DNA of 64,000 bases, taken from the NCBI GenBank assembly GCA_025351825.1, contig JANXVE010000160.1, forward strand, positions 1 to 64,000, written 5' to 3'. This document shows positions 25,329 to 35,824 of this stretch, in pieces. The notes below the pieces were generated by a model. That model was given only the letters and a program-made list of their open reading frames with translations. It did not search any database and was not told the DNA's origin. The number at the start of each line of letters is the position of its first letter. Within the stretch, counting starts at the first letter, position 1. The DNA comes from Chamaesiphon sp. 341R_metabat_111. Its GTDB lineage: Bacteria > Cyanobacteriota > Cyanobacteriia > Cyanobacteriales > Chamaesiphonaceae. The translations under genes and the position numbers were made by a program.

Positions 25329-26441
25329 TTAGACCTCGCGCATTCCTAAGCCCAGAACTACTCCGAGTCCAGGTCGTTGACTGATGGGGATATCCATTTC
25401 TGGCTCTAAACCCAATCCACCGATGGGATCGACTTGGGTCGTAGGGATACTCAATCGCTGGGTGAAGAACAGATCGAGCTGTCCCAATCCGCCACCTGGC
25501 CCTGCTAGTAGCAGTTGTTCGAGTTTGAAGTCTTGGCCGTTGTGACTCATATAGAAGTCGATACTGCGACGGACTTCATCGGCTAGTTCGGCGAGAATTC
25601 GCATCATGGCTGCCATGCCAGGATTAACATCGTCCATGTTTGCACTAGTCTGAATGCTACTAACTGGAATATCGGGAATGGTGATATCTTGGAGTGCTTC
25701 CGAACTCCTAGTCACAGGTAGATTCATCGCACTGCTCAAAGCTTCTTGAAGTTGAAATGTGCCGATCGGAACTGTCCGGTTAAACTGCGGAATTCCATTG
25801 ACAACGATCGCAATTTCGGTACAGTCGAATTCGATATCGATTAGAACTACTGCTTCTTGCGGTGCAAATTGACGCAGTTGTTCTTTGATCGTGCGTAAGA
25901 CTGAAAAGCTACTAATTTCTAGCGTTTTTACTTTTAGTCCAGCATGTTTAAAAGTCTCGATATAACTATCGGTAATTTCTTTTCGAGTTGCTGCCAACAT
26001 TACTTGGACTTTATCCAAACCGTCTTCGTCTACGATGAGATCGAGTTTTTGATAGTCGAGATCGACTTCTTCGCGCGGGTATGGTAAATATAGTGCTGCC
26101 TCTTGATTGAGAATCAGATCGCGGATTTCTCGATCGTTCAATTCGGCTGGTAAGGGAATCAACTTGATCGTTGCTTCCCGCATTGGCACCGAGGTGGAGA
26201 CATGGGTTGCCTGGATTTTATTCTCAGCCAAGGTAGCGCGAATCAGGTCGCCCAGTTCTTGGGTATTGACAATTCTGCCTTCCTCAAAAATTCCTTCAGG
26301 AACTTCAGCGGAACAGAGATGTTTGAGCGTGAGATCGGCACCTTTTTTTTGGAGTTGGGCAATGTTGATCCGTTCGGATCCAAGTTCGATCGCCACTCCA
26401 TTACCTCGCCGAGGAAATAGATTTTTTAATCGATTCAGCAT
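25329..26441 (-). CDS. pilM: Type IV pilus assembly ATPase-like protein PilM
   Basis: PilM (370 aa) is the cytoplasmic actin-fold member of the alignment complex. The actin-like parts are visible: GNGVAIELGSERINIAQLQKKGADLTL at the start, PQEAVVLIDIEFDCTEIAIVVNG in the middle, and LEQLLLAGPGGGLGQLDLFFTQRL near the end. It precedes pilN, pilO and pilQ on the same strand, so it is probably the first gene of the operon. ATG at 26441. Confidence 0.93.
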   Translation of the reverse strand: MLNRLKNLFPRRGNGVAIELGSERINIAQLQKKGADLTLKHLCSAEVPEGIFEEGRIVNTQELGDLIRATLAENKIQATHVSTSVPMREATIKLIPLPAELNDREIRDLILNQEAALYLPYPREEVDLDYQKLDLIVDEDGLDKVQVMLAATRKEITDSYIETFKHAGLKVKTLEISSFSVLRTIKEQLRQFAPQEAVVLIDIEFDCTEIAIVVNGIPQFNRTVPIGTFQLQEALSSAMNLPVTRSSEALQDITIPDIPVSSIQTSANMDDVNPGMAAMMRILAELADEVRRSIDFYMSHNGQDFKLEQLLLAGPGGGLGQLDLFFTQRLSIPTTQVDPIGGLGLEPEMDIPISQRPGLGVVLGLGMREV

Positions 26442-26849
26442 ATAAATTTGTTACTCATAGCCTGGAATATGCCACTGGGGAAAAGTAGCGAAGACGGTTA
26501 GATAATTTAACGAAAGTAAACTCTAGAAAGTTGGTAGAAGATAGTTTTAATCTTTCTCGATCGATCTCGACCGGAATTATTTAGCTATTTGATTCCTCTC
26601 TACTTAAATTACCCTCATCGACCTATAGAAATTAACATTGCCAATAATTTTCTTTTGGTTTTTTTGGATCTATGTTTCAGATTGCCCACACACTATCCAT
26701 TTCCGCTGCCTCCCCGATCTCTCCAACTTCAGCTACTTTGTGGTTTAACAAGGGTTATCATGGAGATGCTCGATTCCAAGCACTCAAATCGCCGAAGAAG
26801 GTCGCAAAGCCTTTAAAATCAAGCCGATCGAGAATTTAAGTAGGTAACT
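26442..26849. other. Intergenic, upstream of pilM and of a small + strand gene
   Basis: This 408-base gap lies between divergent genes and should hold both promoters. At 26735-26830 two reading frames look protein-like (one encodes IAEEGRKAFKIKPIENLSR and ends 15 bases before the next gene), but none has a proper start. They may be the remains of a small gene. I see no RNA gene. Confidence 0.4.
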
Positions 26850-27062
26850 ATGTCAGTATCCCCAGCACCTGTCGTCTCACCATCTTTACTCGTTAGCATC
26901 GCCGCAACCCCTTGGCTGGTAGCGATTGTTACGCTCAATACTGCCAGCGGTCTGCTCGAACAGTTAGGATTGGCCAGCGAGGAAATCTTTCGCGGTGACA
27001 GGTTGCCCGTATTGCATCTTCCTGTTAGTGAATCATCCTCGACAGATCGCAATCCCAGCTAA
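26850..27062 (+). CDS. Small conserved cyanobacterial protein
   Basis: A 70-residue protein with one hydrophobic segment (SLLVSIAATPWLVAIVTLNTASGLLEQLGLA) followed by SEEIFRGDRLPVLHLP. The SEEIFRGDRLPVL motif is the feature I recall from small cyanobacterial proteins, but I know no function. It precedes ppc by 64 bases that include CCTAAAG heptamers. ATG at 26850 has GTAGG upstream. Confidence 0.6.
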   Translation: MSVSPAPVVSPSLLVSIAATPWLVAIVTLNTASGLLEQLGLASEEIFRGDRLPVLHLPVSESSSTDRNPS

Positions 27063-27126
27063 TATTTACTCTCCAGCCTAAACCCTAAAGCCTAAAGCCT
27101 AAATCCATACCGCGAGCAACTGTAAT

Positions 27127-30100
27127 ATGCATCCGCTACCCCACCTCTCGGAACCAGAATTGATGGTCATGACACCATCTAATCTATTACTCAACCATCG
27201 ACTCAAGGTAATCGAAGACTTGTGGGAACGAGTACTGCGGGATGCCTGCGGCCAAGATTTGGTCAATTTGCTCAACCAATTGCGCGAAATGTGTTCGTCA
27301 GATGGCAGTGCTTCAGAGCCGCTATCACAAGAAGTCCACCAACTGATCGAGCAACTAGATCTCAAGGATGCGATTCGTGCCGCCCGTGCCTTCGCGCTCT
27401 ATTTTCAATTGATCAATATTGTCGAGCAACACTATGAGCAGTGCGAACAGAAGCTAGCCCTCAAGCTGTCTCAGCACTATTCGGAGCCAGTTCCCTCAAC
27501 GAAGGAAACTAGTGCTCGATCCGAAACATTTGCCCCACTGGGTGCGGAACTCCTCGAAAAAAATTGGCAAGCATCGGGCGCACCCCAAAAAGATCGCGGT
27601 ACATTTACCGCCCTATTTCCACTGCTCAAAGCTGCCGGAGTGCCGCCACAACAGGTGCAAAGACTATTTGATGAACTCGACATCGGTTTGGTATTTACCG
27701 CCCACCCGACGGAGATCGTGCGGCATACAATCCGCGATAAACAACGCCGTGTGGCTCAAATCCTCGAAAAACTCGATCGAGCCGAGGAAGACATGGCGCG
27801 TCTGGGAATCTCCTCCTCGTGGGAAGTCACCGAATTGGAAGGTCAATTACTCGAAGAAATTCTGCTGTGGTGGCGGACGGATGAACTCCATCAATTTAAA
27901 CCGACGGTATTGGATGAAGTGGACTACACACTTCATTACTTTGAGGAAGTCTTATTCGATGCAATTCCCAAACTATCCCAACGGTTGAGTCTCGCCCTCA
28001 AACAGTCTTTTCCCCATCTCAATCCACCCAGCAATCGCTTCTGTCGGTTTGGCTCCTGGGTTGGCTCCGATCGAGATGGCAATCCCTCAGTCACACCCAA
28101 GATCACCTGGCAGACTGCTTGCTATCAACGCGGAATCGTCCTCAAAAAATACATTAAATCAGTGCGCGGATTGACTAATTCGCTCAGTCTTTCCCTGCAT
28201 TGGAGTAATGTTTTACCAGATTTATTAGAATCTTTAGAGCAGGATAAAGCCCACTTCCCAGAAATCTATGACGAGCTAGCAATTCGCTATCGTCAAGAAC
28301 CCTATCGACTCAAACTCACCTATATTATTGAGCGACTCTCCAATACCCTCGACAGATCTCGCCAAGTAGCTGACTGGGATAGTTTGCAGTTGCCCAAAGC
28401 CGAACAAAATTTCCACACTTGCTACCATTCTGGTGCCGATTTTCTGAAGGAATTAGGATTGATTCGCCTCAGCTTGCAACAGACTGGTTTAACTTGCCAA
28501 GCTCTAGAAACATTGATCTGTCAGGTGGAAATCTACGGCTTTAATCTCGCCCAGCTAGATATTCGCCAAGAGAGTAGTCATCATGCCGATACGATCGCCG
28601 AAATTACCAATTATCTCCAGGTATTGCCCCAATCCTATCACGACCTCTCCGAAGCCGATCGAGTCACCTGGCTCGTTCGGGAACTCCAAACCCGTCGCCC
28701 CCTGATTCCAGGCGAACTCCCCTTCTCACCCAAAACTGTCGAAACTGTCGAAACATTTCGGATGTTGCGGCGGCTCCATCAGGAATTTGGTGCCGAAATC
28801 TGTCAAACCTATGTGATTAGTATGAATCGGGATGTGAGTGACATTCTCGAAGTCTTACTCCTGGCAAAGGAAGCCGGACTATACGATCCAGCGACTGGAA
28901 TTACCAGCATCCAAGTAGTCCCCCTATTTGAAACCGTCGAAGATCTCAAAAAAGCTCCGATTGTAATGCAGTCCCTATTTGAGCTGCACCTGTACCGCTC
29001 CGCTCTCACTGGCGGCTATGAACCCACCCCTGCTAATGCCATCCCTGGCTTAGTCCCCGATCTCCAAGAAGTGATGCTGGGCTACTCCGATAGTAATAAA
29101 GATGCCGGATTCCTCAGTAGCAACTGGGAGATCCACAAAGCCCAAAAAGCCTTGCAATCGATCGCCGAGAAATTCGCCGTCAAGCTGCGGATTTTCCACG
29201 GCAGAGGGGGAAGCGTCGGACGGGGCGGTGGGCCATCCCACGAGGCGATTTTAGCCCAACCAGGACAGAGTATTAATGGGCGGATCAAGATTACCGAACA
29301 GGGTGAAGTCCTCGCGTCTAAGTATTCCCTCCCCGAACTCGCACTATACAACCTCGAACAGGTAGCCAGTGCGGTAATTAAAACCAGCCTCATGTCTGGC
29401 GGCATCGATGATATCGAACCCTGGAATGAGGTAATGGAAGATCTCGCCGACAGGTCTCGTACCCACTATCGTGCTCTAGTATACGATTGTCCCGATCTAG
29501 TTAACTTCTTTCATCAAGTTACCCCGATCGACGAAATTAGTCACCTTCAAATTAGCTCCCGTCCCGCCCGTCGCGGTGGTAAACGCGATCTAGCCAGCCT
29601 CCGCGCCATTCCCTGGGTATTTAGCTGGACTCAGAGCCGCTTCCTCCTCCCCTCCTGGTATGGTGTCGGTGCCGCCCTCCAAGAGTTTGTCGCCGAGGCT
29701 CCCGCAGAGAACTTTGAGCTACTCCAAGGCTTCTACCGCAAATGGCCATTTTTCCGCATGGCTATTTCCAAAGTAGAAATGACAATCTCCAAAGTCGATC
29801 TCCAAATCGCTCGTCACTACATGGAAGAACTCTCCCATCCAGATAATCGAGAGCAGTTTGAGGTATTGTTCGATCGCATCACCCAAGAGTACAATCTTGT
29901 CAAAGACATGGTATTGCGGATCTCTGGACACGAAAAATTCCTAGACGACAATCCCGAACTCCAACGATCGATTCAACTCCGCAATGGTAGCATCGTCCCC
30001 CTGGGCTTCCTCCAAGTCTCCCTCCTCAAGCGTCTCCGTCAACACGGCGGCGCAGGCATGATCTACTCTCGCTACAGCAAGAAAGAACTCCTAGATGGCG

Positions 30101-30150
30101 CACTGCTAACCATTAATGGGATTGCAGCAGGCATGAGAAACACCGGATAG
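27127..30150 (+). CDS. ppc: Phosphoenolpyruvate carboxylase
   Basis: PEPC carboxylates PEP with bicarbonate to oxaloacetate and feeds the TCA cycle and amino acid synthesis. The 1007-residue protein shows His193 in [12 protein letters not shown], the [15 protein letters not shown] motif, the glycine loop [19 protein letters not shown], and the conserved C-terminal end GMRNTG. Length matches cyanobacterial enzymes of about 1000-1050 residues. A purine-poor leader precedes ATG at 27127; a later ATG (MVMTPSN) is possible. A dispersed repeat follows the stop. Confidence 0.97.
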   Translation: MHPLPHLSEPELMVMTPSNLLLNHRLKVIEDLWERVLRDACGQDLVNLLNQLREMCSSDGSASEPLSQEVHQLIEQLDLKDAIRAARAFALYFQLINIVEQHYEQCEQKLALKLSQHYSEPVPSTKETSARSETFAPLGAELLEKNWQASGAPQKDRGTFTALFPLLKAAGVPPQQVQRLFDELDIGLVFTAHPTEIVRHTIRDKQRRVAQILEKLDRAEEDMARLGISSSWEVTELEGQLLEEILLWWRTDELHQFKPTVLDEVDYTLHYFEEVLFDAIPKLSQRLSLALKQSFPHLNPPSNRFCRFGSWVGSDRDGNPSVTPKITWQTACYQRGIVLKKYIKSVRGLTNSLSLSLHWSNVLPDLLESLEQDKAHFPEIYDELAIRYRQEPYRLKLTYIIERLSNTLDRSRQVADWDSLQLPKAEQNFHTCYHSGADFLKELGLIRLSLQQTGLTCQALETLICQVEIYGFNLAQLDIRQESSHHADTIAEITNYLQVLPQSYHDLSEADRVTWLVRELQTRRPLIPGELPFSPKTVETVETFRMLRRLHQEFGAEICQTYVISMNRDVSDILEVLLLAKEAGLYDPATGITSIQVVPLFETVEDLKKAPIVMQSLFELHLYRSALTGGYEPTPANAIPGLVPDLQEVMLGYSDSNKDAGFLSSNWEIHKAQKALQSIAEKFAVKLRIFHGRGGSVGRGGGPSHEAILAQPGQSINGRIKITEQGEVLASKYSLPELALYNLEQVASAVIKTSLMSGGIDDIEPWNEVMEDLADRSRTHYRALVYDCPDLVNFFHQVTPIDEISHLQISSRPARRGGKRDLASLRAIPWVFSWTQSRFLLPSWYGVGAALQEFVAEAPAENFELLQGFYRKWPFFRMAISKVEMTISKVDLQIARHYMEELSHPDNREQFEVLFDRITQEYNLVKDMVLRISGHEKFLDDNPELQRSIQLRNGSIVPLGFLQVSLLKRLRQHGGAGMIYSRYSKKELLDGALLTINGIAAGMRNTG

Positions 30151-30240
30151 ATCTGTAGGTTGGGTTGAAGAATGAAACCCAACACACCTAACTCAAACTC
30201 TCTAGAGTGTTGGGTTTTGCGGGATTCAACCCAACCTACA
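30149..30240. repeat. GTTGGGTT family, copies 3 as an inverted pair
   Basis: A full unit overlaps the ppc stop codon and ends at 30190. A second, inverted unit (TGTTGGGTTTTGC to CAACCCAACCTAC) covers 30206-30239. ACTCCCAACTCCTAACTCCC heptamers run on to 30275. Confidence 0.8.
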
Positions 30241-30284
30241 AGCTACTCCCAACTCCTAACTCCCAACTCCCAACCAAATCATTA

Positions 30285-30512
30285 ATGTGGAAAATCACCA
30301 TCAACTGCTCCGCCGACGACTGGCGGATTAACGGCACAGCTTTTAAAGATCTTGTCGCCAAATATCCAGCCACATTACTATCATCAAAAAAGATGCATGG
30401 TGACGAACGACGAATTATGGAATATCAGCTCGAAAACGTCAGTGATGCCGAAGATTTTACTGACGAATGTATGACATTGGCAGGCTTTATAGCAGCGTTT
30501 GAATCACTCTAA
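30285..30512 (+). CDS. Small conserved protein of unknown function
   Basis: A 75-residue soluble protein (MWKITINCSADDWRING, then KDLVAKYPATLLSSKKMHGDERRIMEYQLENVSDAEDFTDECM). An extended frame opens at 30207 but would translate the repeat before it; ATG at 30285 removes that. I do not recognise the family. No signal peptide. Confidence 0.55.
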   Translation: MWKITINCSADDWRINGTAFKDLVAKYPATLLSSKKMHGDERRIMEYQLENVSDAEDFTDECMTLAGFIAAFESL

Positions 30513-30637
30513 TTTATTGCTTAAGTAATTGTCGATCGATATTTGTAGACTGGAGTGAAGTACGATCGAGAGACACTCCCACTTGATATATTTTCCAAGC
30601 ATTCGAGCAATAATTCTATTGAATTACTCCTAACTCA

Positions 30638-31585
30638 ATGGCTCAGTACAAACACGACAGGTTTTTTAAGTTCTACGTTCAAGCTCTATATAAAACTAAG
30701 GGCGAAACGCGAAAAAACATCAAAGTGATGAACGATGAGGAGCTAGAAATCGATTGTATGTTTTTAGCCCAATCTGACAAATTGGGCTGGCAACAGGAGG
30801 ATTTAGGACTATTTGACCGCTTGATGAAAAAGCATCCGACGATTATAATTGAGCACTACAGCTCTTATCTCAATCAGAAGAATATTAATATTTCCATTAC
30901 CAGGAAAAATCTCTACTGGGAGCCAAAGGAATCGGAATTAATCGAAGCTGCTCGGATTGAGTTGCAACTGAAGAAATCCGAGCCGTTATCGCAAGATGCA
31001 AGAGCGCAAATTGAAGTTCAAAATCCGTTTACTTGGGTGTTAGCGGTAAATTGTAGCGATAAGTTATTGAGTCTGTGCGAAGCTAAACCTTCAACTGAAT
31101 ATGGATCGGGGGTGTATGAGTTATCGAAATTCCTGCGGATGGGGATTGTTATTATTGATAAATTAGAGGATGGTGAAGATACGCTGTGGCTGAAGATGTT
31201 GGGGAATAAGGATTCAGCGCGGCAGGCGTTTGGGGAGATAGATCGGCTAGCCCCAAATAGACGGGAGAAAAATGATATAATGAGGACAAGCTTGAAGTAT
31301 TGTGTCTACTTGCGGGGATTGCCAACAGAGAGTTTGACTGAAGAGGAGCAAGAGTTTATGAGAACTATGGAACAAGTCGATGCTTGGTATGAGGCTGAGA
31401 TTGCTGAAGCCGAGCAGAAAGCTAAGCAGAAGGCTAGGCAGGAAAATCAACAAGAGATTGCTCTCAATTTGTTAAAGGAAAATGTTCCTTTGGAGATTAT
31501 CTCGCGCACAACTGGAATTACGATTTCCGAATTGGAAGGCTTCTGTGCAGGCAGAGGCTACACCAACGTTAATGATCGATTATAG
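30638..31585 (+). CDS. Rpn/DUF4351-type PD-(D/E)XK nuclease-like protein
   Basis: A 315-residue protein related to the Rpn-like and cyanobacterial DUF4351 proteins. The N-terminal half resembles the nuclease-like domain (MAQYKHDRFFKFYVQAL, then EIDCMFLAQSDKLGWQ and PTIIIEHYSSYL). A long Glu/Lys-rich coil runs through 255-285 (AWYEAEIAEAEQKAKQKARQEN), then a short C-terminal domain. The last ~15 residues (GRGYTNVNDRL) are encoded by a dispersed repeat. Function as a transposase-linked nuclease is not certain. Confidence 0.65.
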   Translation: MAQYKHDRFFKFYVQALYKTKGETRKNIKVMNDEELEIDCMFLAQSDKLGWQQEDLGLFDRLMKKHPTIIIEHYSSYLNQKNINISITRKNLYWEPKESELIEAARIELQLKKSEPLSQDARAQIEVQNPFTWVLAVNCSDKLLSLCEAKPSTEYGSGVYELSKFLRMGIVIIDKLEDGEDTLWLKMLGNKDSARQAFGEIDRLAPNRREKNDIMRTSLKYCVYLRGLPTESLTEEEQEFMRTMEQVDAWYEAEIAEAEQKAKQKARQENQQEIALNLLKENVPLEIISRTTGITISELEGFCAGRGYTNVNDRL

Positions 31586-31915
31586 CTCTTCCGCTCTCAA
31601 CCAGGAAATAACTAGACGATTACCTCCGGTAGGCTATGCCAACGAATCTTAAACTCGATCGATCTCAATATCACAATCGAGTATCATCATACCCGATCGA
31701 GTAATACTGGAGCTAGCGATCGAATCTAAACATGTCGAGCGATTTAAACGAGCTAGTTATCCCAATCTTAGCGATCGTTTACATCACAATCGATCCAAAT
31801 AAATATAATCGACGATGCCATCCAAATATTAGCATGGTTGATTGAGCCTCAAGCCAACTATAGATCTCCATCTAGGTCTATTTTTTGTATTTGTCGATCT
31901 TGTCTTGTGGGCTGC
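31586..31915. other. Intergenic, no gene seen
   Basis: 330 bases with one GATTACCTCCGGTAGGCTAT repeat (31618-31644) and many CGATCG words. Short frames occur on both strands, but none shows protein-like character. It lies between convergent genes. Confidence 0.6.
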
Positions 31916-32974
31916 CTACGGATCTGATGTGGGATACAAGAGAATTTTATAAGTATCTGCCGTGGGTTTTGTTGCTTGAGCTACCGCCTGATCTAGATCC
32001 TTGAGTGAATATCGATCGCTAATCAAGGCATCCACATCAATGCGATGATTGAATACTAGATCTGCTGCCAATGCTTGCACCCTAAATGAAGAACTATAGC
32101 TACCCATTAGATCGATTTCCCGTCGATACAAAATGTTGGGATTAATCGGGATTTCTAGTTCATCGGGAAACTCAGCAAAAAATAAAATCTTCCCACCTTT
32201 GCGGGTGCAATCTAAGGCTTGAAAAAATGCTTTGTCACTGGGGACAGCCAGGATCGATGTATCTACGCCCAAGCCGCCAGTTAGAGCTTGAATTTTAGCC
32301 GTCAGATCGGGATCTCGTGCGTCGAAAGCTGCTTCTGCGCCTACCGATAAAGCCTTCTCCACTCTAGCGGGAATCAGATCGGTTGAAATTGCCCTAGCTC
32401 CAAAATGTTTAACCAGCATGATAAACATTAAACCAATTGGTCCCGCGCCAGTAATTAAAACTGTATCGCCAGCTTGAATATTCGCTTTTTTAACAGCTTT
32501 GAGACAGCAGTTTGTTGGCTCTACAAAACTCGCTTGTTCGTCGGTAACTCGATCGGGAATTGGAATCAAACCGCCATTGCGAACAATATGTCCTGGCACT
32601 TTAACATATTCCGCAAAACCGCCACCACTGGGGGTGAATCCGGCGGTGGTGGTAATGTTTTTGTAGACATCACACATCGAATAATTCTCGTGCAGGCAAT
32701 AGTTGCAGTGCATACAGGGAATATGATGCATCACGACTACCCGCTGCCCGACTTGCCAACCTTGGACATCAGCACCTACTTGACTAATCACTCCAGCGGT
32801 TTCATGTCCGAAAATTCGGGGTGGTTCGTAGAGTGGGTAGAGGATTTTTTTAATGTCTGATTGGCATAGTCCTACAACCTTTACTTGCACTAGGACTTCA
32901 TCTGCGGCTAGTTCGGGAATGGGAATGTCTTCGTAGCTAAGATTATTGACTCCACGAAATACTTGGGCTTTCAT
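31916..32974 (-). CDS. Zinc-dependent alcohol dehydrogenase, sorbitol/threonine dehydrogenase type
   Basis: The 352-residue medium-chain dehydrogenase has the catalytic zinc ligands Cys37 (GLCQSD) and His57-Glu58 (GHETAG), structural zinc Cys87, Cys90, Cys93 and Cys101, and the NAD loop GAGPIGL near residue 175. It oxidises a polyol or secondary alcohol with NAD; the exact substrate cannot be read from the sequence. It stands alone. The ATG at 32974 is followed upstream by TTTAGTGG repeats. Confidence 0.88.
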   Translation of the reverse strand: MKAQVFRGVNNLSYEDIPIPELAADEVLVQVKVVGLCQSDIKKILYPLYEPPRIFGHETAGVISQVGADVQGWQVGQRVVVMHHIPCMHCNYCLHENYSMCDVYKNITTTAGFTPSGGGFAEYVKVPGHIVRNGGLIPIPDRVTDEQASFVEPTNCCLKAVKKANIQAGDTVLITGAGPIGLMFIMLVKHFGARAISTDLIPARVEKALSVGAEAAFDARDPDLTAKIQALTGGLGVDTSILAVPSDKAFFQALDCTRKGGKILFFAEFPDELEIPINPNILYRREIDLMGSYSSSFRVQALAADLVFNHRIDVDALISDRYSLKDLDQAVAQATKPTADTYKILLYPTSDP

Positions 32975-32977
32975 TTT

Positions 32978-33055
32978 AGTGGTTTAGTGGTTTAGGGGTT
33001 TAGTGGTTTAGTTTAGATCTGTAGGTTGGGTTGAAGAATGAAACCCAACACACCC
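32978..33055. repeat. TTTAGTGG tandem repeat plus GTTGGGTT copy 4
   Basis: Four or more TTTAGTGG/TTTAGG units (32978-33015) directly precede a full GTTGGGTT palindromic unit (33016-33055). The pair sits between crr6 and the alcohol dehydrogenase gene. The same TTTAGTGG unit recurs at 41435-41460. Confidence 0.75.
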
Positions 33056-33086
33056 AGACAAAGATCTAGATCTAAGACTTATTCAA

Positions 33087-33566
33087 TTATTTTGATGTTT
33101 CCAATAATTCAAACAGCCCGTCATCCAGCTCGTAGCCCAGCATCTGAGTCATGAATTTGAGTCTAGCGCGATCGTCGATCTGTTGAATTTGAAACCAGTT
33201 GGTAAGTAAAAATACACGGTGCATCACCCATAGCTCCAAGGCTTCGGGATTGTACTGGATGCCATCCTTGAGGCTAAATTGATGGGGAATTAGCATGGCG
33301 ACGTATCTAGCTAGTTCACCAGCTTGCCAGTCAAGCAGGAGCGGCAGATAGGGATAGTGAGCATCGAGCCGCAGAAACCACAGCCGGATTTCGGGGATTT
33401 CTGATAGTTCGCGCGGATCTTGAGGATCTAGGGGGTAATCGATCGAGAATTTAAGTTCCAGGTTAAATTGTTTGGGGCTGATGTCTAGCCACGACTCGAT
33501 CGTCTTTTCGATGAGTGATAGGTCTAAATTCCCGATTGCATCACTGCCAACACTAATGGTTGTCAT
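33087..33566 (-). CDS. crr6: CRR6-family NdhI maturation factor
   Basis: The 159-residue protein matches the DUF1817/CRR6 family closely: FSIDYPLDPQDPRELSEIPEIRLWFLRLDAHYPYLPLLLDWQAGELARYVAMLIPHQFS. CRR6 is required for assembly of the NdhI subunit into the NDH-1 complex used in cyclic electron flow and respiration. It is soluble and alone in its operon. Start ATG at 33566. The family assignment is from motif memory and could be confirmed by a profile search. Confidence 0.85.
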   Translation of the reverse strand: MTTISVGSDAIGNLDLSLIEKTIESWLDISPKQFNLELKFSIDYPLDPQDPRELSEIPEIRLWFLRLDAHYPYLPLLLDWQAGELARYVAMLIPHQFSLKDGIQYNPEALELWVMHRVFLLTNWFQIQQIDDRARLKFMTQMLGYELDDGLFELLETSK

Positions 33567-33807
33567 AGTTTGGAGAGCTAGTATAAATAATTTATGAATA
33601 CTAAACGTAGTTTAAATTAACATTATAAATGTTAAGATACTGGAAAAATTGCCAAATCTAGATAGGATCCACATATTAAAAGAATCAGATTGTCTAGTTC
33701 CCAGATTCAGTGTGACGTGATGCTGTTGTGACCAGTCAGTCTCAAGCTATAAAAAATTATATTTTTACAAATTAACAACCGATATTTATTTTTTGGAGAA
33801 ATGACTC

Positions 33808-35823
33808 ATGCAAAACAGTAGACGGCACAAGATTGGGAATCAACTAGCTTCTGTCTGGAAGAAATTTCAGCCGCGTCAAAAGTCAGCCAGTAGAGAGGGC
33901 GATCGATCCGATCCGCCGAGGCAGACAACTGAGGCTGGGGACAACCTCGCCCATTCAGGTGAAAATAGCAGCCCCAAAGCTGCTGATACTCTGATGAATA
34001 TTCCCCGCCGCGATCTCTTTAACGAGATGGTGGCACCGATTAGTAAGCTCAACTTACCAACGGTTCATGTCGAACCGTTGTCGGCATTTTGGGCAGTCCT
34101 AGCTGCAATGGTTGGTGGAACAGGGATTACTAGTTACTTGCTCCTGATTGCGGTACCGCCCACACCTAATTGTCAAGGTGTTCTGCCAATCTCTGTTGAT
34201 AGCGAACGGCTGTATTGTGCTCAAGTTGGAGCTGAGACAAAGGAATTGCCAAAACTGCGGAGCGCGGTTAATCTGGTTCAAAATTGGACAGATCGCCATC
34301 CACTATATGCAGAATCTCAACGGTTGCTCAAATCTTGGTCGGAAGATTTGATGAGAATTGGTCGGAAGCAGCTAAATGAAGGTAGTATCGAGCAAGCGAT
34401 CGCTACTCTGAAAATTATTCCATATAGCAGTCCGATTTACGATCGCAGCCAAGAGACAATCGTCAAGTGGTCGGCTCAAGCTCAAGATAGTAGCAGAATC
34501 GATACTAGATTTGAGCAAGCAATGAAGACTGGTGACTGGAATCAAGCATTTGTGGTGCTGCAATCGGTACAGCAAATGAAGGGGACTTATTGGAGTGGCT
34601 ACAAATATGACAAGATGGCTTCCAAACTCGCCAGAGAGCGGGATGGGTGGGACAGATTGCAAGAAGCCAAGGATGCTCTAGAAACTAAAGATGGTGATGA
34701 CTATAATGTCCGCGCCAAACGGATTGCCCTAGCAGTCAAAGCAGCAGCCAAGAAGGAGAAAGTAGTCGAGGCACCGTTGCCAAAAGATCCCGCACCAATT
34801 CTTAATGCGATGAAGCTGGCAAACCAAATCGATAAAACTACCTATGTCTACCAAGAGGGGCAAACCCTGCGGACTAAATGGAGCAAACATTTAGTTAGCT
34901 TGAGCATCGATTTATACAAGGTTCAGAACTTTAACGAAGCCATCTCGATCGCGCAAAAAGTGCCCCAGGACGTGTCTAGCTATGTCGAAGCACAAGATTG
35001 GGTCAAACTCAATCAAGCGCATGTCTGGGCGGGTAAACGCCACATGCTAGCCTTGATGGATGCGATCGCTCAAGCTAAGAAAATCCCGAAAACCAGTACG
35101 ATCTATACCCTCGCACGGACAAAACAATCCAACTGGCAAGGAATGCTCAAGCAGCAAACCCAACTCCAGTGGGCGAGAACTATTGGCAGCTTCCAACAAC
35201 CTGCAACTCTGGCTTTGGCAATCCAAACTGCCAAACAAGTACCCGCCCAAAGTGAAGAGGGCAAAGCAATTCAGTCAGAAATATCCACTTGGAGTAAGCA
35301 AATTGAAACCGTTGACAATCGCCTACTGCTAGTTAAAGCCAGACAAATCGTCAGCAATGGTGATTCCCTCGCTAATCTCAAAGCCGCCGTCAAGCTCACT
35401 GGCAAGATTACCAAAGATCGCCCGATGGGTGAAGAAATTGTGGCATCTGTAGCGGAGTGGAATGAAAAAATCCAGGTGATCGAAGATCGCCCCATCTTAG
35501 CTCAGGCGATCGAAATTGCCAAGCAGGGGCGGCTCTCCCAAGCGATTGACGTAGCTAGCCGGATCGCCCCAGGTAGATCTCTCTATCAAGATGCCCAGTC
35601 CCAAATTCGCTACTGGAGCCTAGAGTTACAAGAAATTGCCGACAGACGCACACTCGATCGAGCAATTGCCATCTATCGCAGAGGAAACATCTCGATGGCG
35701 ATCGAATTAGCAGATACTATTAGTCGGCGCAGCCCGATCTCTGGCGATGCTCGTTCCTATGCTGCTAATTGGAGATCGTTCTTGGCACCTCGATCCGTCA
35801 CACCTCGATCGAGTCGCAATTAG
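33808..35823 (+). CDS. Large W-repeat membrane protein, paralogue of the 53737 gene
   Basis: A 671-residue protein with a basic, Gln/Ser-rich N-terminus and a membrane helix at about 92-115 (WAVLAAMVGGTGITSYLLLIAV). Two conserved Cys lie just outside the membrane (PNCQGVLPIS and RLYCAQ). The rest is a run of ~45-residue repeats of the type A-x-A-x-x-IP-x-S-x-x-Y-x-x-A-x-x-x-x-x-W. The gene at 53737 has the same layout and the same QIETV-D motif. I recall similar cyanobacterial proteins labelled as chromosome segregation ATPase-like, but no ATPase motif is seen. Function is unknown. Confidence 0.6.
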   Translation: MQNSRRHKIGNQLASVWKKFQPRQKSASREGDRSDPPRQTTEAGDNLAHSGENSSPKAADTLMNIPRRDLFNEMVAPISKLNLPTVHVEPLSAFWAVLAAMVGGTGITSYLLLIAVPPTPNCQGVLPISVDSERLYCAQVGAETKELPKLRSAVNLVQNWTDRHPLYAESQRLLKSWSEDLMRIGRKQLNEGSIEQAIATLKIIPYSSPIYDRSQETIVKWSAQAQDSSRIDTRFEQAMKTGDWNQAFVVLQSVQQMKGTYWSGYKYDKMASKLARERDGWDRLQEAKDALETKDGDDYNVRAKRIALAVKAAAKKEKVVEAPLPKDPAPILNAMKLANQIDKTTYVYQEGQTLRTKWSKHLVSLSIDLYKVQNFNEAISIAQKVPQDVSSYVEAQDWVKLNQAHVWAGKRHMLALMDAIAQAKKIPKTSTIYTLARTKQSNWQGMLKQQTQLQWARTIGSFQQPATLALAIQTAKQVPAQSEEGKAIQSEISTWSKQIETVDNRLLLVKARQIVSNGDSLANLKAAVKLTGKITKDRPMGEEIVASVAEWNEKIQVIEDRPILAQAIEIAKQGRLSQAIDVASRIAPGRSLYQDAQSQIRYWSLELQEIADRRTLDRAIAIYRRGNISMAIELADTISRRSPISGDARSYAANWRSFLAPRSVTPRSSRN

Positions 35824-35824
35824 C

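Noticed and set aside
27512-27988. A 158-residue + strand frame inside ppc
   Set aside because: It lies in a shifted frame of ppc, whose own frame holds the catalytic motifs without a break.
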